Source: Bog-756 sp038210245
Lineage (GTDB): Bacteria > Actinomycetota > Acidimicrobiia > Acidimicrobiales > RAAP-2
NCBI GenBank assembly: GCA_038210245.1
Contig: JBBQWW010000020.1
Coordinates: forward strand, 1-41,293
Length of the DNA: 41,293 nt
Direction of reading: 5' to 3'
The position numbers were made by a program, and so were the translations under genes. Each line of letters begins with the position of its first letter. The stretch's first letter is position 1. This document shows positions 35,071 through 41,293 of this stretch, one piece after another. The notes under the pieces were generated by a model. That model ran no database searches. It was not told the origin of the DNA and worked only from the letters and a program-made list of their open reading frames with translations.

Positions 35071-36108
35071 TCAGCCGCTCCCGGCCATGAACCGCCGTGC
35101 CTCGGCCTCATCGATCGGTGCGGCAAAGGACAGGTACTTGACCAGCTGTCCGACGGCCACGCCCGAGGCCCGCTCCAGGGCATGGAGATGGGTGCCGGCA
35201 CCCAGGTGGCCGACCAGCCAGGTGACCCGGAGTCGTTGGACGGTGAACTTCGGCGTCTCGTCGATTGAACAGCGCCGAATGAAGCCGACGATGTCGTTGC
35301 GCAGGATCCTGGTCCGGTCGGACCGGAAGAACGGCCGGGCTCCCGACTCTTCGGCCACCTGCAGGACCTGGTCGGCCCACAGGTGGTGGACCGGCACCAC
35401 CCGGTCGATCCGCCCGCCGGTGCCGAGCACCTGGACGAGGACGATGCCGTCCTCCACCGAGATGTCGGTGCCGACGGCCCGGGTGATCTCCTCGGCCCGC
35501 ATGCCCGTCCCGAGCCCGAGGGCCAGGAGTGCCCAACTGTCCCGGCGCATGGACGCCGTCGGCAGGCCCTGGGACCAGGAGACCAGTTCGGTGACCTCAG
35601 CCGGCGAGTAGGGAGGGAGCAGGTCCGAGGTCCGCAGGGCCGCCGACCGGGGAGGGAAGAGCGTGTGGCCCACCATGGCCGCACCGACCTGCCAGAGCTG
35701 ACTGCGGTAGTTGAGCCTGGTGCCATCGCTCAGGTGGGTGCACCCCTCAGTGATGAACCGGTCGATGAACTCCGGCGTGAACAGCGCGTCGGCATCCACC
35801 GGGTGTCCGATGCGGTCAGCCCAGACCGCCAACTGGCCGACGACGCTCATCGACTTCCGAGCCAGCTCAGGATCGGTGAAACCCACCTTGGTGACGGCAT
35901 CTTTCACGACCGGTGCCACTCTCTGCCAGACATCGGTGGGAACGTCCTTGGGTGAAAAGCGGTTGACGGTGCTGCTCACCGACTCTCCAGCCCGCACCGG
36001 TTCCCCGAACGACCAACGCTCGGCCAACCGGTCGGCGGTGAACGAGGCTGGGACCGCGACAGAGCCCGGTTCGGCCTCCAACTTGTGTTCGATACTCCGG
36101 TCGTCCAC
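35071..36108 (-). CDS. Tyrosine-recombinase-like protein with altered active site
   Basis: About 345 aa from GTG 36108, with GAGGAG (36115-36120) at the right distance; TTG 36165 is an alternative. The N-terminal SAM-like part contains SMSVVGQLAVWADRIG and LFTPEFIDRFITEGC. The catalytic part has LLALGLGTGMRAEEITRAV (Arg I), GGRIDRVVPVHH (Arg where the usual Lys would be), QRLRVTWLVGHLGAGT (Arg II but Gln in place of the first His of HxLR) and YLSF (candidate Tyr in QLVKYLSF). The second His/Trp position (LGH) reads SGV. The fold is clear, but the catalytic set is incomplete. It may be an accessory DNA-binding partner of the transposase, or a recombinase with another chemistry. Confidence 0.72.
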   Translation of the reverse strand: MDDRSIEHKLEAEPGSVAVPASFTADRLAERWSFGEPVRAGESVSSTVNRFSPKDVPTDVWQRVAPVVKDAVTKVGFTDPELARKSMSVVGQLAVWADRIGHPVDADALFTPEFIDRFITEGCTHLSDGTRLNYRSQLWQVGAAMVGHTLFPPRSAALRTSDLLPPYSPAEVTELVSWSQGLPTASMRRDSWALLALGLGTGMRAEEITRAVGTDISVEDGIVLVQVLGTGGRIDRVVPVHHLWADQVLQVAEESGARPFFRSDRTRILRNDIVGFIRRCSIDETPKFTVQRLRVTWLVGHLGAGTHLHALERASGVAVGQLVKYLSFAAPIDEAEARRFMAGSG

Positions 36109-36493
36109 TGCTTGCTCCTCGAGACGGCGAGCGCCAGAACCGGAGTGACCTCCGTGGTCTGGCAAAACTCGCCCCTACATTCGAGTGAACAGGCAGCCGC
36201 CCTTGCGGTCTTGGGATGCCAAAATCCCAGCCCTTTTTCCGCGTGAAGCCCCAGGTCACGGGTGCAGTTTCGTGAAACCGTAGGCTTGGCAAGTGCTAGC
36301 TGGCGGCTAGCACTCCAAGAGGGGCCAACGCCGTGACCAGGGACTTCTCCTTCAGAAGCGCCGATTTTGCCAAGGCAGAAACTTTTTACAAGGTATTTCC
36401 GTACGTTTCGTGAATTTTCACCCCAGAAGGCGGCGCACCGATTCCCACCCTCGGACCCTGCACCCGGTTCGCGGACAGCCGCGCTTGTGTTCA
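36109..36493. other. Noncoding stretch with several hairpins upstream of the recombinase gene
   Basis: No gene is supported here (the recombinase start may reach to 36165). It holds a hairpin TGGGAT/ATCCCA (36212-36229) followed by CTTTTT, the inverted repeat AGTGCTAGC/GCTAGCACT (36292-36314), GTTTC-GT-GAAAC (36267-36278), and two direct copies of TTTCGTGAA (36268-36276 and 36406-36414). The AT-rich part 36360-36420 has a possible minus-strand promoter, TTGTAA at 36387-36392 with AAAATC 17 nt downstream. Confidence 0.4.
36292..36314. repeat. Perfect 9-bp inverted repeat AGTGCTAGC
   Basis: AGTGCTAGC (36292-36300) and GCTAGCACT (36306-36314) flank TGGCG, in the noncoding stretch upstream of the recombinase-like gene. 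It could be a recombinase or regulator binding site. Confidence 0.5.
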
Positions 36494-36515
36494 CCTCAAG
36501 CAACGACACTTGAGG
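36494..36515 (-). terminator. Hairpin overlapping the nuclease gene's stop codon
   Basis: CCTCAAG (36494-36500) pairs with CTTGAGG (36509-36515) around an 8-nt loop; the stop of the nuclease gene is at 36496-36498, inside the stem. It may end transcription of the nuclease gene before the noncoding stretch. Confidence 0.35.
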
Positions 36516-37227
36516 ACTCCCGGAGCTCGCACCAGGGACAGCCGGGCGTCAGGGATGGAGGGTCTGGGTTCGCCAGAACGTTCCCGACCGCTCGCAGGAA
36601 GGTAGCGAAGCCCAGGTCGTCTCTCGGAATCTCGATCCACTGGACCGCTCCGTACAGTGCTGCCGTGGCGCCAGCGGCGTCGTAGGCGTCGGGGAGGAAG
36701 CACAGCAGCCCGAGCGAGCTGACCGCAGCGGGCGGACCACTGGCCGGATGCTCCAGAGCCCAGGCGTAGGCGTGGAGCTGGCGGGAGTAGATGGCGATGT
36801 GGTCGGGCTTGGGGACGGTGGTCTTGAAGTCCACGACCCCGAGGGCGCCGCCGTCGCACTCGACCAGCACGTCGACCCGGCCACGGATGATGGCGGTGTG
36901 GGCCGAGTCGGGCATGGCGAACGGGCCCGACTTCACCCACCGGTCTCCCCCACTGATCACCCCGGCAGGCATGCCTTCGGCCAGTGACTCCGCCCGCTCC
37001 CCCAGGTAGTACTCCTTCATGGCCCGGTCGATACGACCGAAGACGCTCGGGAATGGGGACCGGGGACGGAGTTGCTTCTGGACGACCTTTCGATAGAAGC
37101 AGCGGGGGCAGTCGTCCCAGAGGAATGCGAAGTCGCTCGGACTGAGCATCCAGGGTGCCGGCTGGTCCACGCCTCGAAGCCTCCGGGGGTTTGTCTCCGC
37201 AGACGGGCGCGTTTCGATACGGTTCAC
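36496..37227 (-). CDS. PD-(D/E)XK nuclease family protein, Cas4/RecB-like
   Basis: A 243-aa protein from GTG 37227 with AGGAGG upstream. The nuclease core has GRVDVLVECDGGALGVVDFK (Asp of GRVD, then D-x-K in VVDFKTT) and the QLHAYAWALE motif (Q-x3-Y) of RecB-type enzymes. Four cysteines sit in the order usual for Fe-S-carrying members: CPRC near residue 40 and CPWC near 233. This Cas4/AddB-like layout suggests a DNA end-processing nuclease with an Fe-S cluster (inference). No cas1/cas2 or CRISPR array is present. Located inside the proposed mobile element, it may process element ends or serve as cargo in defence. Confidence 0.8.
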   Translation of the reverse strand: MNRIETRPSAETNPRRLRGVDQPAPWMLSPSDFAFLWDDCPRCFYRKVVQKQLRPRSPFPSVFGRIDRAMKEYYLGERAESLAEGMPAGVISGGDRWVKSGPFAMPDSAHTAIIRGRVDVLVECDGGALGVVDFKTTVPKPDHIAIYSRQLHAYAWALEHPASGPPAAVSSLGLLCFLPDAYDAAGATAALYGAVQWIEIPRDDLGFATFLRAVGNVLANPDPPSLTPGCPWCELRESSSVVA

Positions 37228-37259
37228 TTGTCAGTGCCTCCTAGTCGGGTGCTGGCCAC

Positions 37260-37290
37260 GGCCCCGGGGTGTTTCAGCACCGCCGGGGCC
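37260..37290. promoter_or_regulatory. Long GC-rich hairpin between the nuclease and HTH genes
   Basis: GGCCCCGGGGTG (37260-37271) pairs with CACC (37278-37281) and CCGGGGCC (37283-37290), with one bulged G at 37282 and the loop TTTCAG. It lies 33 bp upstream of the nuclease start and 61 bp upstream of the HTH start. It could be a terminator for read-through or a structured site. Confidence 0.5.
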
Positions 37291-37298
37291 ATTTGTGT

Positions 37299-37333
37299 AC
37301 GAGCTGAATACTACTCGCGTGTATCCAGCTCGT
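37299..37333. promoter_or_regulatory. 13-bp inverted repeat, candidate operator upstream of the HTH gene
   Basis: ACGAGCTGAATAC (37299-37311) and GTATCCAGCTCGT (37321-37333) are inverted copies with one mismatch, separated by 9 bp. The site is 18 bp upstream of GTG 37352 of the HTH gene. An earlier in-frame GTG at 37295 would overlap it, which argues for the later start. Excisionase-like regulators often bind such sites and control their own promoter. Confidence 0.5.
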
Positions 37334-37351
37334 CAACTACAGTCAGAATCG

Positions 37352-37552
37352 GTGAAGGTCGACCCCTCAAATCTCATCAATGCCAGGGAAGTGGCGGACG
37401 TTCTCAGCCTCTCCCACCGAGAAGCTATTGCTACCTACCGGCGGCGCTACCCAGATTTCCCAGAGCCTCTGATCACAAAGGGCACATGCGTCCTCTGGTT
37501 ACGACAAGACATTGAAGCTTGGGCAGCAAGGACCGGACGATCGCTTCGCTAG
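37352..37552 (+). CDS. Small HTH protein, AlpA/excisionase-like
   Basis: About 66 aa. LINAREVADVLSLSHREAIA gives the helix-turn-helix, then TYRRRYPDFPEPLITKGTCV the wing, and LWLRQDIEAWAARTG the terminal helix. This is the MerR-like winged-helix pattern of AlpA and phage/ICE excisionases. It could control the neighbouring nuclease gene, which is divergent, or the recombination of the element. The start at GTG 37352 (rather than 37295) is chosen because the inverted repeat 37299-37333 lies upstream. Codon bias is weaker than in the chromosomal genes. Confidence 0.72.
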   Translation: MKVDPSNLINAREVADVLSLSHREAIATYRRRYPDFPEPLITKGTCVLWLRQDIEAWAARTGRSLR

Positions 37553-37564
37553 GTCAAGCTTCCA

Positions 37565-37965
37565 CCTCAGCTCCACGGGCTCAGGGCCAAGAGTTCGAAC
37601 GGGTCGACGGGCGGTGCCGACTACGTGAACGACCTGCTTGCCTACGTCCAGCTCTCGTCCCCGGACCTCAGGCCGAGAATCTCGGTTGCGGAGGTTAGAC
37701 GACGGACACCATGCTGCACGGCGGCCACTGCAAGAAGTACACCACGGGCAGCCAGCTGGGAGACGCCGAAGCCTTTCTGAATGATCATCCGGGTCAGGTG
37801 GCCTTTGTCACCATCGACATCGGTGCGGACGACGTTCTCGGATGTGCCGGGTGGTGTAATCAACCAGGGGCGCTGTTGCATTGAACGCGACCACGACGAA
37901 CCGGTGTCAGATTCGTGGCCAGGCCCTGGGTGGACGAGGCTGCCAGGATGAAACGTCGACGCGCT
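37565..37965 (+). pseudogene. Decayed SGNH/GDSL-type hydrolase gene
   Basis: The plus strand encodes fragments of a secreted GDSL/SGNH lipase in order but in two frames. Frame A (37616 onward) gives GADYVNDLLAYVQLSSPDLR, then frame B from 37675 gives ENLGCGG, a TAG stop at 37696-37698, then TTDTMLHGGHCKKYTTGSQL followed by GDAEAFLNDHPGQVAFVTID and IGADDV (the family normally has IGAND). Near 37850 the frame moves back to GGVINQGRCCIERD. Two frameshifts and one in-frame stop show that it is broken. The first block with the catalytic Ser (GDS) is not recognisable upstream. The rest of 37553-38133 holds nothing else I can name. Confidence 0.62.
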
Positions 37966-38133
37966 CCATCTGTCATCTAGCAGCCCGCCTCGGCGTTCGC
38001 CGGGTTCCGGTTCCCACCCGAGGTCATTCTTCTGGCCGTCCGGTGGTACCTGCGCTCCGAACCTGGTCGAGCCGCGCTCCGCGATCTACCAACAGCTCCG
38101 CCTCATCGCGCTTCCATCATCTAACCTGCACTG

Positions 38134-39540
38134 ATGCACCAACTCGGGTCGCCATCCCATCCTCGAATCGTGCACAAGTGTAGTTTTGTCGGAAGAGTGT
38201 TGGTCGTCGCCGTGGCGCTGGCCACTGCCGCTTGCTCATCGAGTGGGGCAGGGTCGAGCACCACGAGGTCAACAACCACGAAGCCCAGCCCGCATGCCTA
38301 TGCCGTCGGGATGACGGTAACCACCTTCGTCGACACCCACCGGATCACACCGGCCAACGGATCTGCCCCAGGGCTACCTCAGCGCACGCTGGTCACCACG
38401 ATTCTCTACCCGGCCAAGGGGAACGCCTCGCCGACATCATTACCGGGGGCCACTCCTGACACGAGCGGAGGACCCTATCCACTCATCGCGTTCGCCCACG
38501 GGACCGGAAGCAGCCCGCAGAACTACCTTCCGCTGCTCGAGCACTGGGCGTCGCATGGCTACGTAGTCGTCGCCCCGAAGTTCCCCCTCAGTTCGCAGGG
38601 CGCCCCGGGCGGCATCGATGTCGGCGATGTCAGCAACCAGCCCGAGGACATCAGTTTCGTCATCAACTCCGTCCTGAAGGAGTCGGCGGGAACGAGCGGT
38701 CCACTCGCCGGCATGGTCGATCCCCACGAGATCGGTGCTGCGGGGCACTCGCTCGGTGCCATCACGACGGTCGGCCTGATTGGCAACACGTGCTGCCGAG
38801 ATGTCCGGGTGAAGGCTGCGATCATCATGGCTGGCACCCTCGAGGGATACTCGGACGGCCACTATGAGATGGCCAAGGCGCCACCTCTCCTTGTCGTTTC
38901 GGGAACCGCGGATTCTCTGGTGCCCTACAACTCGGCCGTCAACGTGTTCAACCACGCGGAGGGCCCGAAGGCTCTCCTCACCATCAAGGGTGGTGACCAC
39001 ATGTCGGCAGCCGCCTTCTCTCCGGCGTCCGCATCGGACGTGCTGCGGGTAAGTACCGACTTCTTCGACGCCTACCTCAAAGGGGACAGGACTGCGCTTA
39101 AGCAACTCGCCCATGACGGACAACCCGGAGTGACGACGATATTGGTCGCGCCCCGGCCGGGTTCGAGTGCGACGGCTTCCACCCTGCCCACCCCAAAGCT
39201 CCATCTGCACGCCACGGCCACGCCAGACTCCAACCTGACGGACGGGCAGACGGTCATCGTGACGTGGAGTGGATATACGCCTGGTGAGAACATCACCATC
39301 CTTCAATGTGCACCAGGTGACCGTCAACTGGACGACTCCGCCGCATGCGACTTCACCAATGCACGACTGCTCCAGCCCAATCCCACCGGCAAGGGTTCCC
39401 TCCCTCTCGTTGTCAAGGAGGGGGCCGTCGGGACCGGTGTCTGTGACGCTACGCACCAAGGGTGCTTCATCCTGGCCGACAATGCCTCGTCGACGGATCC
39501 AGCGAAGAATGTCCTCATCCCAATCAGTTTCGTCAAGTAG
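38134..39540 (+). CDS. Lipoprotein alpha/beta hydrolase with C-terminal neocarzinostatin-like domain
   Basis: A 468-aa protein. GRVLVVAVALATAACSSS is a lipoprotein signal with the Cys about residue 34. A hydrolase domain follows: YPLIAFAHGTGSSPQNYLPL, the nucleophile in IGAAGHSLGAITTVGLIG, VVSGTADSLVPY (Asp) and GGDHMSAAAFS (His), similar to PAF-acetylhydrolase/chlorophyllase-type enzymes. After residue 345 a separate domain has DGQTVIVTWSGYTPGENITI, with four cysteines and GSLPLVVKEGAVGTGVC, matching the neocarzinostatin Ig-like fold. ATG 38134 has a -10-like TAACCT (38122-38127) 6 nt upstream; GTG 38170 is another start. GC3 is lower than in the chromosomal part. It crosses the right inverted repeat near its 5' end. 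Confidence 0.83.
   Translation: MHQLGSPSHPRIVHKCSFVGRVLVVAVALATAACSSSGAGSSTTRSTTTKPSPHAYAVGMTVTTFVDTHRITPANGSAPGLPQRTLVTTILYPAKGNASPTSLPGATPDTSGGPYPLIAFAHGTGSSPQNYLPLLEHWASHGYVVVAPKFPLSSQGAPGGIDVGDVSNQPEDISFVINSVLKESAGTSGPLAGMVDPHEIGAAGHSLGAITTVGLIGNTCCRDVRVKAAIIMAGTLEGYSDGHYEMAKAPPLLVVSGTADSLVPYNSAVNVFNHAEGPKALLTIKGGDHMSAAAFSPASASDVLRVSTDFFDAYLKGDRTALKQLAHDGQPGVTTILVAPRPGSSATASTLPTPKLHLHATATPDSNLTDGQTVIVTWSGYTPGENITILQCAPGDRQLDDSAACDFTNARLLQPNPTGKGSLPLVVKEGAVGTGVCDATHQGCFILADNASSTDPAKNVLIPISFVK
38182..38194. repeat. Right inverted-repeat copy AGTTTTGTCGGAA
   Basis: AGTTTTGTCGGAA is the exact reverse complement of TTCCGACAAAACT at 33031-33043. It falls in codons 17-21 of the lipoprotein gene. 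I propose it as the right end of the candidate element; a chance match is not excluded. Confidence 0.45.
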
Positions 39541-39773
39541 CCAGAGGGTGCAGCTGGGGGTCTATAGGCTTGGCTCGGCACAGTACGAATCTTGTGCGGC
39601 GTAGGCCAAACCGGCGCTCAATGAAGTAGTGCCCGTGAGGCGAGATTTGCCGCAGCGAAGTCGAAGCGATTGCTTTGTGGGGGCCTCAGGGCATCAGGTG
39701 AGAACCGCCGCTCTGCCTCGATCGTGGTTCCATCACATCGCGTGGGTGGTGGGTTTCAGGCAATAATGCGATC

Positions 39774-41000
39774 GTGGACGATATCGACTTGACCGATGCC
39801 CGGAATTTCGAGCGGGGTTTCCCACATGACCTGTTCACGACGTTGCGGCGGGAGGCACCGGTCTACTGGCAGCCATTCTCGCCCGACTTTCCGGGCGAGC
39901 ATGACCCAGGCTTCTGGGTCCTGTCGCGTCATGCGGATGTGCAGGCCGCGAACCGCGATGCTGAGTCGTTCTGCTCGTATGACGGCCCACAACTGGCAAT
40001 CCAACCGGCGATGCGAGGGACGATGCTCGTCACCATGGACGGTCGCGACCACGTTCGGCAGCGCCGTCTGATCAGCGCCGGCTTCACGCCCCGCATGGTG
40101 GGGCGACTCGAGGCCCGCACGCGCGAGTGGGCCGTTTCGATTATCGGCCAAGCGCTTGAGCGGGGCACCTGTGACTTCGTCCAAGACGTCGCATACCAGC
40201 TCCCCATGCACGTGATCGCGGACATCGTCGGCATCCCCGTTGACGACCGCGAATGGCTGTTCGGCCTCACTAAAGAGCTACTGGCCGGCGGTGATACCGA
40301 CCACGTCGCGTCACCTGACAAGTTTTTGGCGATCCAGGTCCAGATGTTCGAATACGCACAAGAACTTGGACGGCGCAAACGCGCTGAACCACAAGACGAT
40401 GTCTGGACCCTTCTCACGACCGTCGAGGTCGAGTCCGACGACGGTGAGCACACCAAGCTGGGTGAGACCGAACTCGACATGTTCTTCTTTCTTTTGACCA
40501 TCGCGGGCAGTGAAACGACCCGTAACGCGATCTCCGGCGGGCTCGTCGCGCTGGTCGAGCACTCCGACCAGCTTGCCCGCCTTCGCTCCGATCCCGACGC
40601 GATGAAGCCTGCCGTCGAAGAGATCCTCCGCTGGACATCGCCAGTCGCGTACTTCGCTCGCCGCGCGACCCGGCCGACCGAGATACGCGGCGTCCCTATC
40701 GCCGAAGGTGACCGCATCACCCTGTGGTACCCGTCGGCGAACCGAGACGAAGAAGCATTCGAGGACCCGTTTCGCTTCGACATCATGCGGACGCCAAACC
40801 ATCATGTCGCCTTCGGAGGCGGCGGACCGCACTTCTGCTTGGGCGCGAACCTCGCTCGCCATGAGATCGCTATCATGTTCGAGGAACTCCTTGCGCGCAC
40901 GACCGACATTGAGATCCTCGCCCCGCCCACGCACAGCGGACTCACGATCGACAACCCCGTCCTCGGGGCTGTACGCGAACTCCCGGTACGCCTGTCCTGA
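39774..41000 (+). CDS. Cytochrome P450 monooxygenase
   Basis: A 408-aa soluble P450. The I-helix reads LLTIAGSETTRNAISGG (about 240), the K-helix ExxR is in VEEILRWTSPVAYFARRATR (about 281) and the heme loop is FGGGGPHFCLGANLARHE with the axial Cys at about 355. The F-G-G-G-G-P-H heme loop and LWYPSANRDEEAFEDPFRFD resemble actinobacterial CYP125/CYP142/CYP124-like enzymes, which oxidise sterols and lipid chains, but assignment to a family is uncertain. It needs a ferredoxin and reductase that are not in the window. GTG 39774 lies 6 nt after AATAAT (39762-39767). GC3 is lower than in the first 33 kb, consistent with transfer. Confidence 0.93.
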   Translation: MDDIDLTDARNFERGFPHDLFTTLRREAPVYWQPFSPDFPGEHDPGFWVLSRHADVQAANRDAESFCSYDGPQLAIQPAMRGTMLVTMDGRDHVRQRRLISAGFTPRMVGRLEARTREWAVSIIGQALERGTCDFVQDVAYQLPMHVIADIVGIPVDDREWLFGLTKELLAGGDTDHVASPDKFLAIQVQMFEYAQELGRRKRAEPQDDVWTLLTTVEVESDDGEHTKLGETELDMFFFLLTIAGSETTRNAISGGLVALVEHSDQLARLRSDPDAMKPAVEEILRWTSPVAYFARRATRPTEIRGVPIAEGDRITLWYPSANRDEEAFEDPFRFDIMRTPNHHVAFGGGGPHFCLGANLARHEIAIMFEELLARTTDIEILAPPTHSGLTIDNPVLGAVRELPVRLS

Positions 41001-41138
41001 ACTACCGACCCTGTGGGTGCCAACAATCGGCTCTGTTGCGTTGTTCGGTAGCACGGCGACCCCCTACGCGTCAGGATTGAGTGAGACGCCCGCTGCTTCA
41101 GATCATCCCTCGTAGGGCGAGAACGGAACACCTGATTG

Positions 41139-41293
41139 ATGTCACTTCCTACCGCACTGCTGGACGAACGCGCCCAAAATGGGGACGTGCCCGATATCGA
41201 CCCGGCTGCACGGCCCCAGCGACGGAGATTCTCCGCCGAGTACAAGCAGAAGATCCTGGACGAGTATGAGGCTGCCCCTGACGGCGAGAAGGG
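41139..41293 (+). CDS. IS3-family-type transposase OrfA, partial at the window edge
   Basis: From ATG 41139 the frame is open to the end of the window (51 codons). It begins MSLPTALLDERAQNGDVPDI and then QRRRFSAEYKQKILDEYEAA, the start of an IS3 OrfA HTH domain (R-R-x-F-S-x-E-x-K-x-x-I). The rest is missing. Its presence right behind the P450 shows insertion-sequence activity here. The preceding 41001-41138 is noncoding and probably contains the IS left end. Confidence 0.72.
   Translation, partial: MSLPTALLDERAQNGDVPDIDPAARPQRRRFSAEYKQKILDEYEAAPDGEK

Noticed and set aside
35067..35726. Extension of the transposase frame upstream of 35066 into the recombinase gene
   Set aside because: The extra 220 codons are out-of-frame reading of the recombinase-like gene; GTG 35066 gives an operon-like 4-nt gap.
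35976..36509. Minus-strand open frame of 177 codons overlapping the recombinase N-terminus and the hairpin region
   Set aside because: It is antagonistic in frame to a recognised protein, has mixed composition and no motif or ribosome site.
36494..37560. CRISPR-Cas locus suggested by the Cas4-like nuclease
   Set aside because: There is no repeat-spacer array and no cas1, cas2 or effector gene in the window.
37642..37881. Minus-strand frame of 79 codons downstream of the HTH gene
   Set aside because: It is antisense to the SGNH-hydrolase remnant, which explains the sequence better.

Overview
The window looks like chromosomal DNA of a high-GC actinobacterium, most likely of the class Acidimicrobiia or a relative (inference). 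The support is very high GC, GTG/TTG starts, an fhaA-fhaB-pstP-pbpA-pknB cell-wall signalling cluster next to an aminodeoxychorismate/anthranilate synthase subunit II gene and crgA, three luciferase-like (LLM, partly F420-type) oxidoreductases, an Rpf-like peptidoglycan hydrolase, and Tat-exported phosphoesterases.

Layout. 1-13.2 kb is a mixed metabolic/export region: a partial hypothetical gene, an alpha/beta hydrolase, a possible 37-codon leader ORF with two hairpins ahead of an ABC exporter, two Tat-type phospholipase C/acid phosphatase-family enzymes on opposite strands around a PadR regulator and its coupled membrane protein, a DMT transporter with a glyoxalase-fold gene, a DJ-1/PfpI protein, a TetR gene whose 5' side runs into the 3' stump of a deleted MFS efflux gene, and a secreted coiled-coil plus Rpf-like enzyme. 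13.2-25.7 kb holds an FAD oxidoreductase coupled to a CbiX-like protein, a CBS-domain protein, a NERD-like protein, LLM oxidoreductases, an AlkA-type glycosylase, an SDR followed by an SRPBCC protein, a MarR-MFS operon, and a divergent hotdog thioesterase/thiolase pair around a TetR-type operator. 25.8-32.8 kb is the conserved growth and division cluster, here without rodA and pknA: pbpA is translationally coupled straight to pstP. A tRNA-Leu(CAG) gene closes this part.

From the tRNA onward (33.0-41.3 kb) the sequence reads as accessory DNA. Just after the tRNA are two copies of CCGACAAAAC spaced by 23 bp. A perfect inverted copy of the longer 13-mer TTCCGACAAAACT lies at 38182-38194. Between them are a DDE transposase-like gene, a tyrosine-recombinase-like gene with an atypical active site, a Cas4/RecB-like PD-(D/E)XK nuclease with four cysteines, a divergent small HTH gene and a broken SGNH-hydrolase gene. 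I propose this as a candidate about 5.2-kb composite mobile element. Beyond it lie a lipoprotein hydrolase with a neocarzinostatin-like C-terminal domain, a cytochrome P450 and the start of an IS3-type transposase, all with visibly lower GC at third codon positions.

A recurring feature is a -10-like TANNNT hexamer 6-7 nt before the start codon of several genes, which suggests frequent leaderless transcription. I found no CRISPR array and no rRNA.
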